Shown one piece after another: positions 47,675 through 59,688 of a DNA stretch of 64,000 nt; within the stretch, counting starts at the first letter, position 1, and every line of letters starts with the position of its first letter. The position numbers and the translations under genes are program-made. The notes under the pieces are model-generated. The model had not been told where the DNA came from and did not search any database. It saw nothing but the letters and a program-made list of their open reading frames with translations. This DNA is from Theobroma cacao (lineage: Eukaryota > Streptophyta > Magnoliopsida > Malvales > Malvaceae), in the NCBI RefSeq assembly GCF_000208745.1, contig NC_030855.1, positions 5,150,902 to 5,214,901 of the forward strand. The letters run 5' to 3'.

Positions 47675-50520
47675 TTGCTTATTTCGATGTTTTACTCAAA
47701 ACTTTCTATTAAACTTTGTTAGAACAGAATCTTTTAAGAAGGAGTTTTGTGTTCCAATGATTGCTTGCCGATGCAAATATTTAAATGCCTAATTCTATTT
47801 GCTTTTGAGGCTGTCAGTTGCACCATGCTTGGTCATGCTTTTCTGACTTATCCATTTTGCTCGTGGATGCTTCTCTGTTTTCTTGTTAAGCATGTTCTCT
47901 TTACAAGCACATATAAGAGTTGTAAAACAACAGGTAGACGGCTTAACAAATTGAACTTATTGTGGTGAAGCAATTTTGAAAATGGTTACATATGATACAA
48001 TAATAATATCATGTACATTGAAAGACTACTGAGTTCAATCCTAGGATTATTCTAAGGAGCCCCCTCCTTTCACAGAACCTCCACTTTCCCCACGTCAGGA
48101 TTTGGATCGATGTGGTTTCTGGTAAGATTATGTTCGGCTGATAGATAGTTCTGCTAGGTGCTTTTGATTTCTTTTAAAGTTGTTATAAAACAAATAAGAA
48201 GGCTTAATTGATTAAAAATGGATAAATAATTAGAATGTTACACCAATTGTAAAACGATTGGTCTACATACAAGTAAAAACAATGTGTTTTGTGTTTGTGT
48301 TTGTTTTATTTATTTCCCTTGTGAAAGCAAAAGGCTTGACTTCTTAATGTATGGCCACCAACTTTAGTGAGTCATATGGGAAAAACAAAGGGCTGATTTG
48401 CTGAAATGTCCAAAACAGGGTTATTATAATTGAGAAAGTCTGAGAACCGAAATGATAAACAAATGCTTGTGGTTGTTGGATGACTGGAAAATGACTTTTC
48501 TTCCAGGTAACTTAATAATGCCTACAAAAAACGGAGGCTTTGCCGGCCAAGAAATTGGCTTTTATAATTTATAATGCAGAGGGGTAAGCTAAGGCCAATG
48601 ATAGCCAATTTTATATGCAATGAGGAAATGATTTTTATATCAGTAGTTGTCTTGGTATAGTGTTACAGGTCAAGGAGTTGGAGAACTTGGACTTTTCAAC
48701 TTGATACTCCCTTGGGATTGGAGGGTAACAAAAGCCAAACAAGGCCACATTGTTGAAAGAATTATACAAATTGATCGTGGAATAAGCCAAACTGGTTTCA
48801 ATTTCTAATCTGGAGGTTTGAAACTTAGCTTTTTGGATGGACCAGGTAACTCTACTTGTATGGTTCAAAATCATCTGTTAAACAGAAAAAAGTACTGGCT
48901 TTCTTTGATAAAACTGCTACCAGCATACAGATTTTGTAAATGATCATGTAATTACAGGGATATTAACTGGTAAGTTACTCGTTATTTTTGAAATACCTTA
49001 ATTCAAATCTTATTATTTGATGGGGTATTCGAGCCTTACAAATATCTAATTAAAATTTTTAATTGTTACCTAAATCTATATTCGCACATAGTAAATATTC
49101 GAATATGAAATTAACCATTATATTTTTGTTTATGTCAATTAAGCTGTTAACTATAAATCCATTTAGGTGTGCAAACTGCAAATAAAGATTACTCTATTAC
49201 AGAAAATTTCCATATTTATTGCTAGTGTCATTTATTGGATTTAATTATACCGGAATTATGAGAAGGACCATGAAAAGGAAGCAATACTCATAGATATATA
49301 ATTTATAGCGTACATATCTATCAGTCTTTTGCTCATGAAATATAATATTAACAGTTAAAAACAGCTCGCAGAAAATGATAGGCACGATTGTCTTTTTTGT
49401 TTTTTTCCTATAATTAAACTCAAAAGACAAGACTAACAAACTAAAGATCTAAATATATAATTGATTTGATTTACCTCTTGTAAGAGGTAAAAGGTCTTGA
49501 GATTTAGGTGAGATCTTGGTTATGACGACAAGGAAAGACAAGTAGTTAACTTTGGGGCCGTGGGTAAAATTGGGGACAGTGTCCAAATATAAGAACAAAT
49601 TAAGTCATTGTCATTTGATTATATTCTGAAATTGTTGTAAAATGTTTGCCATTGCATGATTCGGTGAAGGGCATGTTGTCCATTATTAGACTTGATAATT
49701 AATGGAGATAACTATATATAGCATTGTCTAACATATATATGTAATATGTAAATATACCTTATATATGGTTGGCTTAGTATTACAAGTTATTGTGAAAAAA
49801 AAAAAAAGAGTGATACGATAAGAAAGTTAATAGTATTTATAACTCAAAACTATGTACTGTCAAGGTTAAATGATTTCATCTTATGGTGATCTTATCTTTG
49901 GATTAGACATGAGCAAATAATGCAGAACTGAAATAGGAAAATAATCAAGGAAGATGAGTTGTTGTATCAGTTTTTAGTTGGGGGATGTGCTTTCAGTATT
50001 CAATAATTGATACAAATGAGTATGAAATGCATACATCAACTATTGATTACAAATACCATGATGGGCTTTTCTACCATCTTCGAGTCATTATCAAAATGTA
50101 TTAACATGAATTTGGTCCTATCCTTTCATCAGTTTTATGGAAGGCGCCTGTTTCAAGTGCAACATACTTCATTGTAGGACAACACAAATGAGCAGAAACC
50201 CTCCATTTTTATGTTGAACGAGGAAAGCTTTTTGCATTTTGTGTTCTGTAATTATTCAAATTGACCTGTTCTTTCTTGTTTGCAAAAGGATTTGGATAGA
50301 TTGAATTAAGAAAGGAACGCTATAGAGTGGGTGTTGGTGGTAATCAGCTACCGTGTGAAGCAATAAATATGTTTTGTATTATATATATCTAGCTTGGATG
50401 TAACAGTCTAACAGAACAATTTGTCATTTACATTATCGATTATAATAATACTTTTGTCTCATTTTCTTTGAAAAAGAAATTGGGGTTGAGAGGAACATTA
50501 TGTGATTCTCCCTTTTTTTC
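47675..50520. other. Intergenic region between bL20 and the BAHD gene
   Basis: The first few hundred bases are probably bL20 3' UTR. The rest is AT-rich with no reading frame of recognisable content on either strand. No RNA gene, repeat array or transposon domain was found. Confidence 0.5.
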
Positions 50521-50527
50521 TATAAAT
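50521..50527 (+). promoter_or_regulatory. Probable TATA box of the BAHD gene
   Basis: TATAAAT lies 67 bp before the start codon at 50588, which would give a short leader of about 35 bases. The frame is open upstream of the ATG for about 40 codons but has no earlier ATG, so this stretch is most likely promoter and leader. Confidence 0.45.
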
Positions 50528-50587
50528 TCCTACCTTCTCCCTAATCCAAAGCAAAGCCAACCCAGGTATCTCTCATTTTACTTAGAA

Positions 50588-52843
50588 ATGGGGTCAGCTA
50601 AGGGAGATTTCATGTTGTCAGTGGGCAAGAAGGAGGTGGTGGCAGCGGCTCTTCCATTCCAAGAGCACTGGCTGCCACTCACCAACCTGGACTTGCTTCT
50701 GCCAGCACTTGATGTTGGACTTTTCTTCTGTTACAAGAAACCTACGATGAGTTTCGGTTCCATGGTTAGTGTTCTGAAGAAGGCCTTGGCTCAAGCTCTT
50801 TTGTCCTACTACGCTTTTGCTGGGGAGGTCGTGACAAACGCTCTGGGGGAGCCTGAGCTTCTCTGTAACAATCGAGGTGTGGATTTCATTGAGGCTTATG
50901 CAGATATTGAGCTTGAAAACCTCAACTTGCATAACCCTGAGGAGAGCATTGAAGGCAAATTCGTACCTGAAAAGAAACATGGTGTGATCTCAATTCAGGT
51001 AAGTCACCAGGCATGTTTGAATGCTGGCTCACCTTACCAAATAAAAATGATTTATCTTTGTCCTGGACTCAGGACAATACTAATAAAATTATTTGTTGAC
51101 TGAGAAAAAAGGAGTTTGAAACTCTTTGAAGTATGAAAAGGGGCAAGTGTTTGATTTGTGTTTTTGTTAGTTTGTTTCTCTCTTTAAGTTGAATAGTAAG
51201 CCAAACCTCATTTTCCAATATATATCTTCCATCTTGTTTTATATAAAATAGCTCTCTTGTATAATATTCAACTCATTTCTCCTCTTCTAGATTAATTTCT
51301 TCAATTTTCCTAAAACAGCAATATTGACTATATATACATATATTTATTTATATATAGATGTAGTCAGTATCATCATTTAAATTACTGGGAAGTCAGTATC
51401 CGTATCTATGAAAGAAGAAGTTAGGTAGTAGTTGATACCCCTTTCAAACATTTGACTTGTTCCCATAAAATGTCCGGCTAAAATAGATAAAAAAACGTAA
51501 GGAGGAAAAGGTCATGAAACAACAGCCCTTCATATGATGACTATGGGACACCAAATGGATTGAGGAGTCTGACGTCACTAACCTTATCCTTATTATTATT
51601 ATTATTATCATTAGTTTTTTGGCACTCAAAAGTCGTGTGAAAAGAAGTATTGTGTGAAGTATACTCAATGGCTAACTTGATTGATCTTTGGGGAAGCTTA
51701 TCTATATACATACTGTTCATTCCTATTGGAATTTGGTCTTATTAAACTTGAATTACAAGTAAAGTAAGTCATGGATTTAATTAACCTTTTGTTTTTTCTC
51801 TGAAATCGAGGTTAGATTGTTTAGTACAATCTTTTCTCGTTGAATGCCTAAACTTGGGATCCATTCAATTTTGACAGGCAACTGAACTTAAATGTGGGGG
51901 CATAGTGGTGGCATGCTCCTTCGATCATCGAATGGCTGATGCCTACTCAACCAACATGTTTCTCGTGTCATGGGCTGAAATAGCTCGCTCGAAGCCGGTT
52001 TCGGTTGCGCCATCCTTTCGTCGATCTCTGCTGAACCCGAGACGCCCTGGGCGCTTTGACCCTTCCCTTGATGAGATGTACGTGCCAATACCCTCGTTGC
52101 CCCCTCCGGAAGAGTTCCATGAACCTACTGATCATCTCATCAGTCGCATTTATTTTGTTACTGCTGACAAACTCAATGAGCTTCAGTCGCTTGCTTCCTC
52201 CGACGGACACAAAAGGACCAAGCTTGAGTCTTTTAGTGCATTTTTGTGGAAAATGGTGGCAACTGTAGCTGCCAAAGATGGAGACAAGATATCAAAAATG
52301 GGGATTGTTGTGGATGGGAGGTCAAGGTTAGGTGAAGGAGACCAAGATAAAGCAACTCTCATGGGTTCTCATTTCGGGAATGTGCTATCCATTCCGTACG
52401 GATCCCAGACAGTGGGTGAACTTGTTGAGAAGCCTGTGTCTTGGGTGGCAAAACAGGTTCATGATTTTCTAAAACCTGCGGCGGACGAGGAACATTTCCT
52501 GGGACTGATTGATTGGGTTGAAGCTCACCGCCCTGAGCCTGCGATGACAAGGGTATACTGCGTGGGCAAGGACGATGGGCCAGCTTTGGTGGTGTCATCA
52601 GGGCAGCGTTTCCCAGTTTCAAAAGTAGATTTCGGATGGGGTAGCCCCACGTTTGGGTCCTACCATTTCCCATGGGGTGGGCTTTGTGGATACGTTATGC
52701 CGATGCCCAGTCCGGCGGGCGATGGTGACTGGGTTGTCTATATGCTCCTCTTGAAAGGGCAGTTGGAGCTAATAGAAAAGGAAGCTGCAAATGTGTTTAG
52801 GCCCTTGACTTTTGATTATCTTACTAAGGTTTCCTCAACCTAG
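50588..52843 (+). CDS. BAHD acyltransferase, coniferyl-alcohol-acyltransferase-like
   Basis: Two exons (50588-50998 and 51878-52843) join in frame to 458 residues, normal for BAHD enzymes. These cytosolic enzymes move an acyl group from acyl-CoA to an alcohol or amine. The catalytic HxxxD motif is present as HRMAD (154-158) and the structural DFGWG motif is intact (388-392). The single intron lies just before the HxxxD region, the usual BAHD position. The start '[25 protein letters not shown]' (seen in part: '[18 protein letters not shown]') resembles coniferyl alcohol acetyltransferase-type enzymes more than HCT. The substrate cannot be told from sequence alone. No defect is visible. Confidence 0.9.
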
Positions 52844-54208
52844 GTTTATCATTTAATCATACATATGTTAGTTGTTACATCACTGCAATCAGAACATAAT
52901 TATCTTTGCGATATTAAATTTTCTCAAATTTTTGAAGTTGGTTAAAGTGTACATATTCGATGGAAGTTCTATTATGCATATTAGTGGTGTAGATTTACAT
53001 GAGAACAACCACATGGTGGTTGTATTTTATGTGTTGAAATATATATAATAGTCCATGTTTGCCTTATTGTCACCGACTAAGCCCTATAGCCCGTGCGACG
53101 CTTGGGTGGACACTACCACACAAGTAAACTAAGAAATAGATTATATTTGAGCAAGCACACATTATAGCCACAACTTAATTTATGAAATGCAATAGCAATA
53201 TCATAAGGCATAACGAATGTATATGCAACCACTAATCCACAAAATGTTGATGCAAATAGGATTTAAATGGGATTCAAGGAACCAACAAAATTAACTTCAA
53301 GATGATCTTTTCAATAGACGTTATCTTTAATACTTATTTCACTCTCACCACTCGGTATGTAAAGGGGAATAATACGAATAATTTTAGGGATACAATGAAA
53401 CCAACGTCTAACTTAATCTTACACTTTACTAAAGTAGACTACTAGATATACTTAAGGGTTTACAAAGTTATTCGACCTTAGAGCCTATATTTTGTAGCAA
53501 GTAGATTATAAAGAATTTGGACGCTTTTTGTAGTTGATGGGAACTTAATTGTTTATATTAATTTTTATAAAACAACACTTCTCTTACTTTTGATTTTTTT
53601 TCTCTTGTTTCTTTTTTTTTTTATGTATCAAAATGATTCGCAACATGTCCTTTATATAAGCCTGCAAGTGTCTCTTCTTCAAGGACACAACCCTTTTATC
53701 AAGGCACCTTTTTGTCTTGAATATACCTTTGCATATGACAAGACACAACCCTTAGATAAAAGTATTGTTTCAATAGTCACCTTATGAAAGAACAACTATT
53801 CATTTTATGAGACAACTTTTGAGTTACAATATGAAAAGATAACTTTTCATATCACCTTATGAAAGGACAACTATTCATTTCATAAGAAATAACTTTTTAG
53901 CTTCAATATGAAAAGATAATTTTTTATATCCGAACTTTTGACTTGTGGTGTTTTTCTAATTGTCCCATAACCTTTGAGTTGAGATAGCTTTCCATACTAG
54001 GAGACAATTCTTTTATTTTGAAAATACACCAACAATCTCTCACCATTTTCAACATTTCCAAATACTAACAACTTTGGGAATCTTATGCATAAATGAAAGT
54101 ATATAGCAAATTTGAACCTTCATTTACTGAGTGTGGCTGGTTCTAGTCTGAATTGAATGGTTAACCAAGCATTGAACCATAGATTCTTCATTTGACTAGT
54201 TGGGTCAC
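52844..54208. other. AT-rich intergenic region after the BAHD gene
   Basis: The first 200 bp are probably 3' UTR. The stretch 53060-53530 has mixed content resembling old retroelement sequence but no domain. A 75-bp tandem duplication is annotated separately. No gene is supported. Confidence 0.45.
53778..53927 (+). repeat. 75-bp tandem duplication
   Basis: A unit beginning 'caccttatgaaag' at 53778 is repeated from 53853. The copies share 'acaactattcattt' and 'aatatgaaaagataa' in the same order with a few substitutions. It is non-coding. Confidence 0.75.
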
Positions 54209-54656
54209 TGTCATAACGTGCAAGTCCTGGAACCTGACCGCTAGACATGGTTAACTTGGGGAGTCGCCACCAATCCTTTTTCTACCTAAGTGTGATTGGC
54301 CACCTAACAAATTTGTTCTATTCGACAAAATCCTAAATTAAATTTAGGTCCGTCAAAAGAACGATAAACTGGTCTACGTATTTTCTAGAGTTGGGTTCGG
54401 GAGTACGGTTACGCACAGGGAAAGATTAACACCCCCGGGACGCTCATTCCACGAATGGTACCATTTAATCGTATATTATCCTAACCCATTAATTTTATTC
54501 TTATGTTTCCTTAATTATTATTTATTTAATTTATCTTTTATTCTATTAGTCAAGTCAAAATATTTTACGAGTTTGACGTACATGTGATGCAATTGTGAAA
54601 TGCATGGCATAAAATCGAGATAATGCCAAACGAAAATCTTTTATTGAGTGTACTTT

Positions 54657-55500
54657 CCGAATCCGCCCATCATACTGGTGGGATCCGAGAGTATTCTCTT
54701 ACCTAGCGAAATACATGAGAAACTTTCCTTGGCAAGTTTACTAGGTAAATACCATCATCGGGATAGTCGTTTGCGAGTAAAAATAGTATTTTCGTGAATG
54801 CAAATCCTAATGCGGGCAAAAGCTTTTTATCAAAGATATTTCTCTGAACCCTTCTATCATACTGGTAGGACTTGGAGATATCTTTTCACTTAGGGAGTTT
54901 TTTTGGAAGAAACTCGCCTTCGCAAGCTTTCTTGAAAAGTCCCATCATCAGGTTCATTCTCGTATACATAATATTTCTATATGTCATGACATTTAACAAT
55001 GCAACAATAGTATGTGATGCACTCATGAATGCAATGTTTGTTTCTTTCACAAAATTTACTACTTTTCTTTGTGTGCATTTTTTTTTCACGAACAAATATT
55101 TTTATATTTATTTATTATTCCATTTTTATTTCGTTATGCATTTTGCTATATAAGTACTTATTTATTTTACTATATGAAATTTTTCAGAACCATATTTTTA
55201 GACCAAGTATTTTCTATTATCCGTAATTATTATTATTCAATCATATGTATTTCCTATTTTTGTATTATTATGATTAACAAATTTATTGTTATCATTAATT
55301 TCCTATTTCTTTTATTTTGTATATTTTGATTAATTGGTAATTGAGTATATAATTTTTATTTCATTTAAAATTAGAAACATTGGAATTCCAAATTAGGACC
55401 CTCCCATCGTACTGGTAGAGTCTTAATCGAAACCCCCTAACCTAGAGAAGTTCACTCAGAATTACGACTCCTCGCGTTTCGAATGGATATCCCATTATCA
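54657..55500 (+). repeat. Degenerate repeats of a 'catactggtaggatc' unit in the long LTR
   Basis: Three related blocks begin near 54659, 54847 and 55397, each with 'ccatc(a/g)tactggt(g/a)g', then 'acctag' or a similar phrase, then a 'cccat(c/t)atc' phrase about 100 bp on. The spacing is 188 and about 550 bp. It is probably an old internal duplication of the LTR, with no coding content. Confidence 0.6.
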
Positions 55501-55878
55501 GTATTGGTTATAAAGTGATTATTATATATTTTATATCATTTTTATTGTTGTTGTTATTTATTATTATTTTCTTAATTATCATTATTATTATTTTTGTTCA
55601 TTACTTTTATTATTATTCTTTTTTTTTATTCTAAAACATTCTATAGTTTTCTTTTTGATTTTTTATTTCTATTTGAGCTAAGTAGATTTTTAATTAAATA
55701 GAATGGATAAGCCTTAAATAACAAGTCCAAATCCACAATAAATGGGAAAGGCCTCACCTTGCATGGGCTAGAGTGATGGCCCAAGTTATCTGGTCTGCAT
55801 AGGAGCATCCCGAGCTTGCTTTGTTGGTCCACTGGGCTCCCCTCCAAACGCACCATTTGGTGCTCCAAAAACTCCCTC

Positions 55879-55964
55879 AAACGACGCCGTTTAGGTGTTG
55901 ATCCCTTTTTATTTTGTACTCCACTTAAACGGCATCGTTTAGACTCTAAACCTGTGTATATAAG
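55879..55964 (+). promoter_or_regulatory. Predicted LTR promoter: two AAACGRCRYCGTTT boxes and a TATA box
   Basis: Near-palindromic boxes AAACGACGCCGTTT (55879-55892) and AAACGGCATCGTTT (55927-55940) lie 48 bp apart. TATATAAG follows at 55957-55964, with a C/T-rich leader-like stretch after it. The arrangement fits the U3-to-R boundary of an LTR reading rightwards. Promoter activity is inferred. Confidence 0.5.
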
Positions 55965-57233
55965 CCTCATTTTTTTCTTTTCTCTTATTTTCACCTTTCA
56001 TATTCTCTCTCTAGCCGAGCACCCTCTCCCTTCTCTCTAAAAGATTTCCTTTTCCTTTTCTCCCCTCTAACTCCAACTAGATCTTTCTTCCTTTCTTAGT
56101 TGGCGGCCCTAGCCTCGTCGGTCTCTCTCACCACCAGACCTAGCCAAACACCCCTTTCTTCGAACCTCACCATCGGCTGGATCTCACACTATCAGATCTG
56201 GCCAAAGCGAAATTCTTTCCTCTTTCCTTTCTGCTTCTTTCACCTTTGTTCCCTCTCTTTCTCTACTTATTTCTCCTTCCTTTCCCCTTTCTCTCTCCGT
56301 TAGCATATGCTCCCCTTTTTGCCATCGATCCCTTTTTACTTCTGGGCGGTAAAGAGTCAACAGCCTTCCCCTTCTCTTTCTCTCTCAAAACTTAAAGAAA
56401 ACCAATCTTCAAACTACTTTACGACACCTTTTTTTGTTTCTTTCTTTTTGGTATTTTTTCGTTGTGAGTTTTGATTTTTCTTTGATTATTGCTAGGGTAG
56501 TCTACTAGTAGAACTTAGGATTTTTTTTTTTTGTGTTCTTGATTGTTGGATTTTGTTTGAAGAAGATAGGGTTTTTGGTTGCTTTTTTTGGATTTGATTT
56601 TTTGTTTTTCTTTGAAATCCTCCCCCCTCGGTAGTTGTTCTGCCCCCTTTTTAAGAGCTGGATTGTCTAAATTTTTGAACAATCTAGAGATGAAATCATG
56701 CTCTTCCGAGCATGATTTACAAGGCTCTGGCACAATAGGGGGTTGGTAGCTAGAGGTGTCCATCATTCCCCCAAATTCAGCTAGTTTTTAAAGGCATTAA
56801 ATGCCCTACAATTATGAATTAGAGAGGGAGGATGAACACATGCTTTGTGTGAGACCTCGACCTCTTTAGCCTCGTAACTAGGTGTAGACACGATAACACG
56901 GGTCAGGAGTAATTTCGTCAGTTTCTTAATGAGCCCCTAGAAGTAGGCTTTCAAAAAATATTAAGGCCTAAGTAGGGCATAAATGAATGATGAAAATAAG
57001 GGTAAAAGGACGAAGGAAATAAAAATAATGACGATTTCCAAGGTAGGGGCAAAATGGTCATTTTTCATATCGGGTCAAAATTTTAAGTTTTCGTAAACTT
57101 GATTATTTTTAGACCATTGTGGACTTGGCCTCAGCGTTAAGGGAGTAAAAAGATTGCATAAAAAATTAGAGAAGAATAAGCTAACTTGCTAAGGGCATTT
57201 TCGTAATTTAAGTGGAGTTGGATAAGCTTGAGC

Positions 57234-57241
57234 TATAAATA
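57234..57241 (+). promoter_or_regulatory. TATA box of the nested LTR
   Basis: TATAAATA is followed about 25-60 bp later by 'cagcttcttctcacg' and a CTT repeat, like a plant transcription start and leader. It lies about 390 bp into the LTR, consistent with a rightward U3 promoter. Confidence 0.45.
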
Positions 57242-58365
57242 TCATCTTCCAGCAGCTTCTTCTCACGTTTCCAACAGCTTCTTCTTCTTCTTCCTTCTTC
57301 CCTCTCACGTTTCTTCATCCTCCATGGGAGTTCTTTTCAAGCTTCCATAACTCTCTCAAGCTAGCTCCACTTTTCATACTTTTGTGCACCCTTTCATAGA
57401 ACCTTTGTGCTCTTTCACTCTCTCACTTTAAAACCCTTGAAAAATCTTACTTTCATACTTTCTTTCACTAGCTAGGTGTTTAGAGAGAGAAAGAGGGAGC
57501 TTTTATGATAGCTTGGAAAATTATTGGAAAGAATTTTAAATTTACAAAGCTACCAAGGTGAGTAATAAATTAGAGTTGATTTTTTAAGTGTTGAGAATGG
57601 CTAGTGATTTGACTTGTGAGTGTTTTGTAGTTGAGATTGATCATTCATTTTAGAGTGATTAGGATAGTGAAAATAAATAGCTACTTAATGGCAATTGGAT
57701 GCTAGTTAGGAGATAGCCTTTAGAATTTATAGTTGTATGAATTGAGTTAATTGTGATGCCAATGTGATGATAAGTTCTTACGAAGCCCCACCGCCCCATT
57801 TGGACCATTAGAGGAAGTTGGAGTTGAGTAAAGATTTAATGAATACCGGTGAGTGAACTTGCATTTCAAAATTGTTTTGGGAATGTGAATGTATTTGCAC
57901 AAAATATTTGAATGATTTTATCCAACTTTTCCTTAAAAATCTACCTAGGGAACAAACCTTTGGTGAATGTTTCTATCTTGTGAAAGTGTGCCATATAATG
58001 GTTCATGTGTTATCACAATATGTTGATATGTATAATATGCATTGGATGTTCTTTTTTTTTTTATGTGATAATGATGACCTAGCTATGAGCGTGTGGGAGT
58101 GCACATGAGCTGATGATGACCCAGCTATGTGCGAGTGGGGAGTGCACATGAGCTGATGATGGTGGGATGGTATACATGATGATGTGTATATATACATAGA
58201 TAAATATGTGTGTTATAGAAAGTTCATGAGTATGGTATATGGTTGTAATACATGTGAATCTTGCATGTTAAACCTTGGGAATTTCTAAGCATGTTCAAGT
58301 TGATTTTGTCTTTGCAGCTAAATGGCCTTTCCTTTAGAGAATGAAAATTTGTTGTTGGTGTTCTG

Positions 58366-58808
58366 TTTCTCGCTGCAGCGAAAAACTCTCGGGTTTGGAG
58401 GGTTACACTGGCTTGATTCTCTCTGCAGCGAGAATGTATTCTCGTTGCAACGAGAAAGTTGCTGAAGCTCTTCGCTACAGTGAGAAACATTCTGTTTCTG
58501 TTGCTTGCAACTTGCTACAGCGAGAAACTTTCTGTTTTGGCCACTTCAATCTCGCTGCAACGAGAATGCTTTCTCGCTGCAGCGAGAAACTTTCTATCCA
58601 GCATGCTACCTTGTTGGTTTTTGCCACATTTTCCATTTCTTTAACATCTTGGTTGAGCATGGATTTCCAACATCAAGGAATTTATTTAATTAAGTTTGAA
58701 ATGAGGGGGTTTGGTGAGAAACCCTCGGCCACCTAAGAATTTGAGCCAAATTTCACGGTAGTGAAAATTCATTCTCGCTGCAGTGTAGCCTTTCCGCTGC
58801 AGCGAGGA
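58366..58808 (+). repeat. Cluster of about nine 18-bp palindromes (TTCTCGCTGCAGCGAGAA type)
   Basis: Copies centre on CTGCAG or TTGCAA near 58368, 58417, 58439, 58469, 58510, 58549, 58571, 58772 and 58791. The copies at 58571-58588 and 58439-58456 are perfect 18-bp palindromes; in the second both arms carry matching changes (GTTGCAAC). Spacing is irregular (about 20-200 bp), so this is not a simple tandem array. Confidence 0.85.
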
Positions 58809-59688
58809 CCCGTTGTTTTACTTGACTTGACTTGCTTGAATACTATTAAAGTTTTCACTCTTCAAATCCTTTGTTGTGCATGGACCTTTTCATCAAGTGA
58901 TTAACTCATTAAGGGTTTAATGAGGGGATTTAATAAGACCTAAACTAAATTGTATTGTTTTTGAAAATAAATGCATTATGATTTCTTTAATTTTTCCTTA
59001 TCGTTTGCTTGTTCCCTTCCTTTGTTTACTCACTGGGTTTATACTCATCGTTTTCAACTTCATGTTTTCAGATCAAGGGGTAGACGGTAACTAGGTCGAG
59101 GTGTCCTCGTAGATTCGTATCGTTGGTAGGTATCTTGGCATTCTTTAGCCGCACCTTCACCTTGGTCACTCTGCTGGAATCCCAAAGTCATTTTTTGTTG
59201 TAAATACGTACATGTGATGTAAAGTACTAAGATGTATGCCTTAGACCTTATATATATATTTTGATTGGTAATGCCACGATGAGTTGGCAATCGTTATCAA
59301 TATTTCGAATTGAAATTATGAAATGTGACTTTAGCAACATTGATGGAATGATAAACAGGTCATCTAGATAGGCTTGCTTGGGCTTAGTGGGCTACGTCCA
59401 TTGGGCCCATGCATCGGTCATGGCTCGAAAATTGGGTCATGACACTCAGTCTTTTCCCTGTTTTTTCTTTTTTTTTTTATTTTTATTATATTATTTATTT
59501 ATTTTGGTTCATATATATATTTTAGTTGGGGAATAGGTGTCTACAGTTACCTCTCTTTGCATATTCTTGAGAATTAAGAATAGTGTAAAGACATAGACAC
59601 ATTTCTCGGACCAGATTGAGTTTTTTTTTTTATCTTTTTTTTTAATAACCAGAAAAGCTCTTCATCTCAAAATGAGGCTGTGTAACTT

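Larger units (their letters stand above)
56848..59444 (+). mobile_element. Nested LTR (TGTGAGACCTCG...GGGTCATGACA, about 2.6 kb)
   Basis: The ends are TGTGAGACCTCGACC and GGGTCATGACA, resembling but not identical to the TGTCACGACC family. The 5-bp flanks are CTTTG and CTCAG, which match at only three positions, so no clean target duplication is seen. A TATAAATA box at 57234-57241 precedes a TTC-rich leader-like tract. The second half holds the palindrome cluster. Open frames at 57872-58736 overlap that repeat and are not genes. The outer LTR's pyrimidine-rich sequence resumes after 59445. Confidence 0.6.
54209..59545 (+). mobile_element. Long LTR-like retroelement segment, interrupted by a second LTR
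   Basis: The left border TGTCATAACG and the right border GGTGTCTACA have canonical TG...CA ends. The phrases 'ggggagtcgccaccaatcc' and 'tcgggagtacggttacgca' near 54260 and 54400, and 'gggtgtctaca'-type ends, recur in plant LTR elements as I know them. Removing the nested LTR (56848-59444) leaves about 2.7 kb. Flanks are GTCAC (54204-54208) and GTTAC (59546-59550), one mismatch apart. That could be a decayed target duplication of a solo LTR, or the right flank may be the element's internal sequence. No pol domain is seen, so the superfamily is uncertain; Gypsy is the likelier guess. Confidence 0.55.

Noticed and set aside
50468..50587. Upstream extension of the BAHD frame
   Set aside because: The upstream start would be a TTG, the stretch contains the probable TATA box, and BAHD proteins start near the ATG at 50588.
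55029..55329. Overlapping Phe/Ile/Tyr-rich frames
   Set aside because: They are translations of extremely AT-rich LTR sequence and show no domain or codon bias.
58224..58736. Several overlapping 60-130-codon frames near 58.2-58.7 kb
   Set aside because: They arise from the palindrome cluster in an LTR; similar frames on both strands are a by-product of the inverted symmetry.
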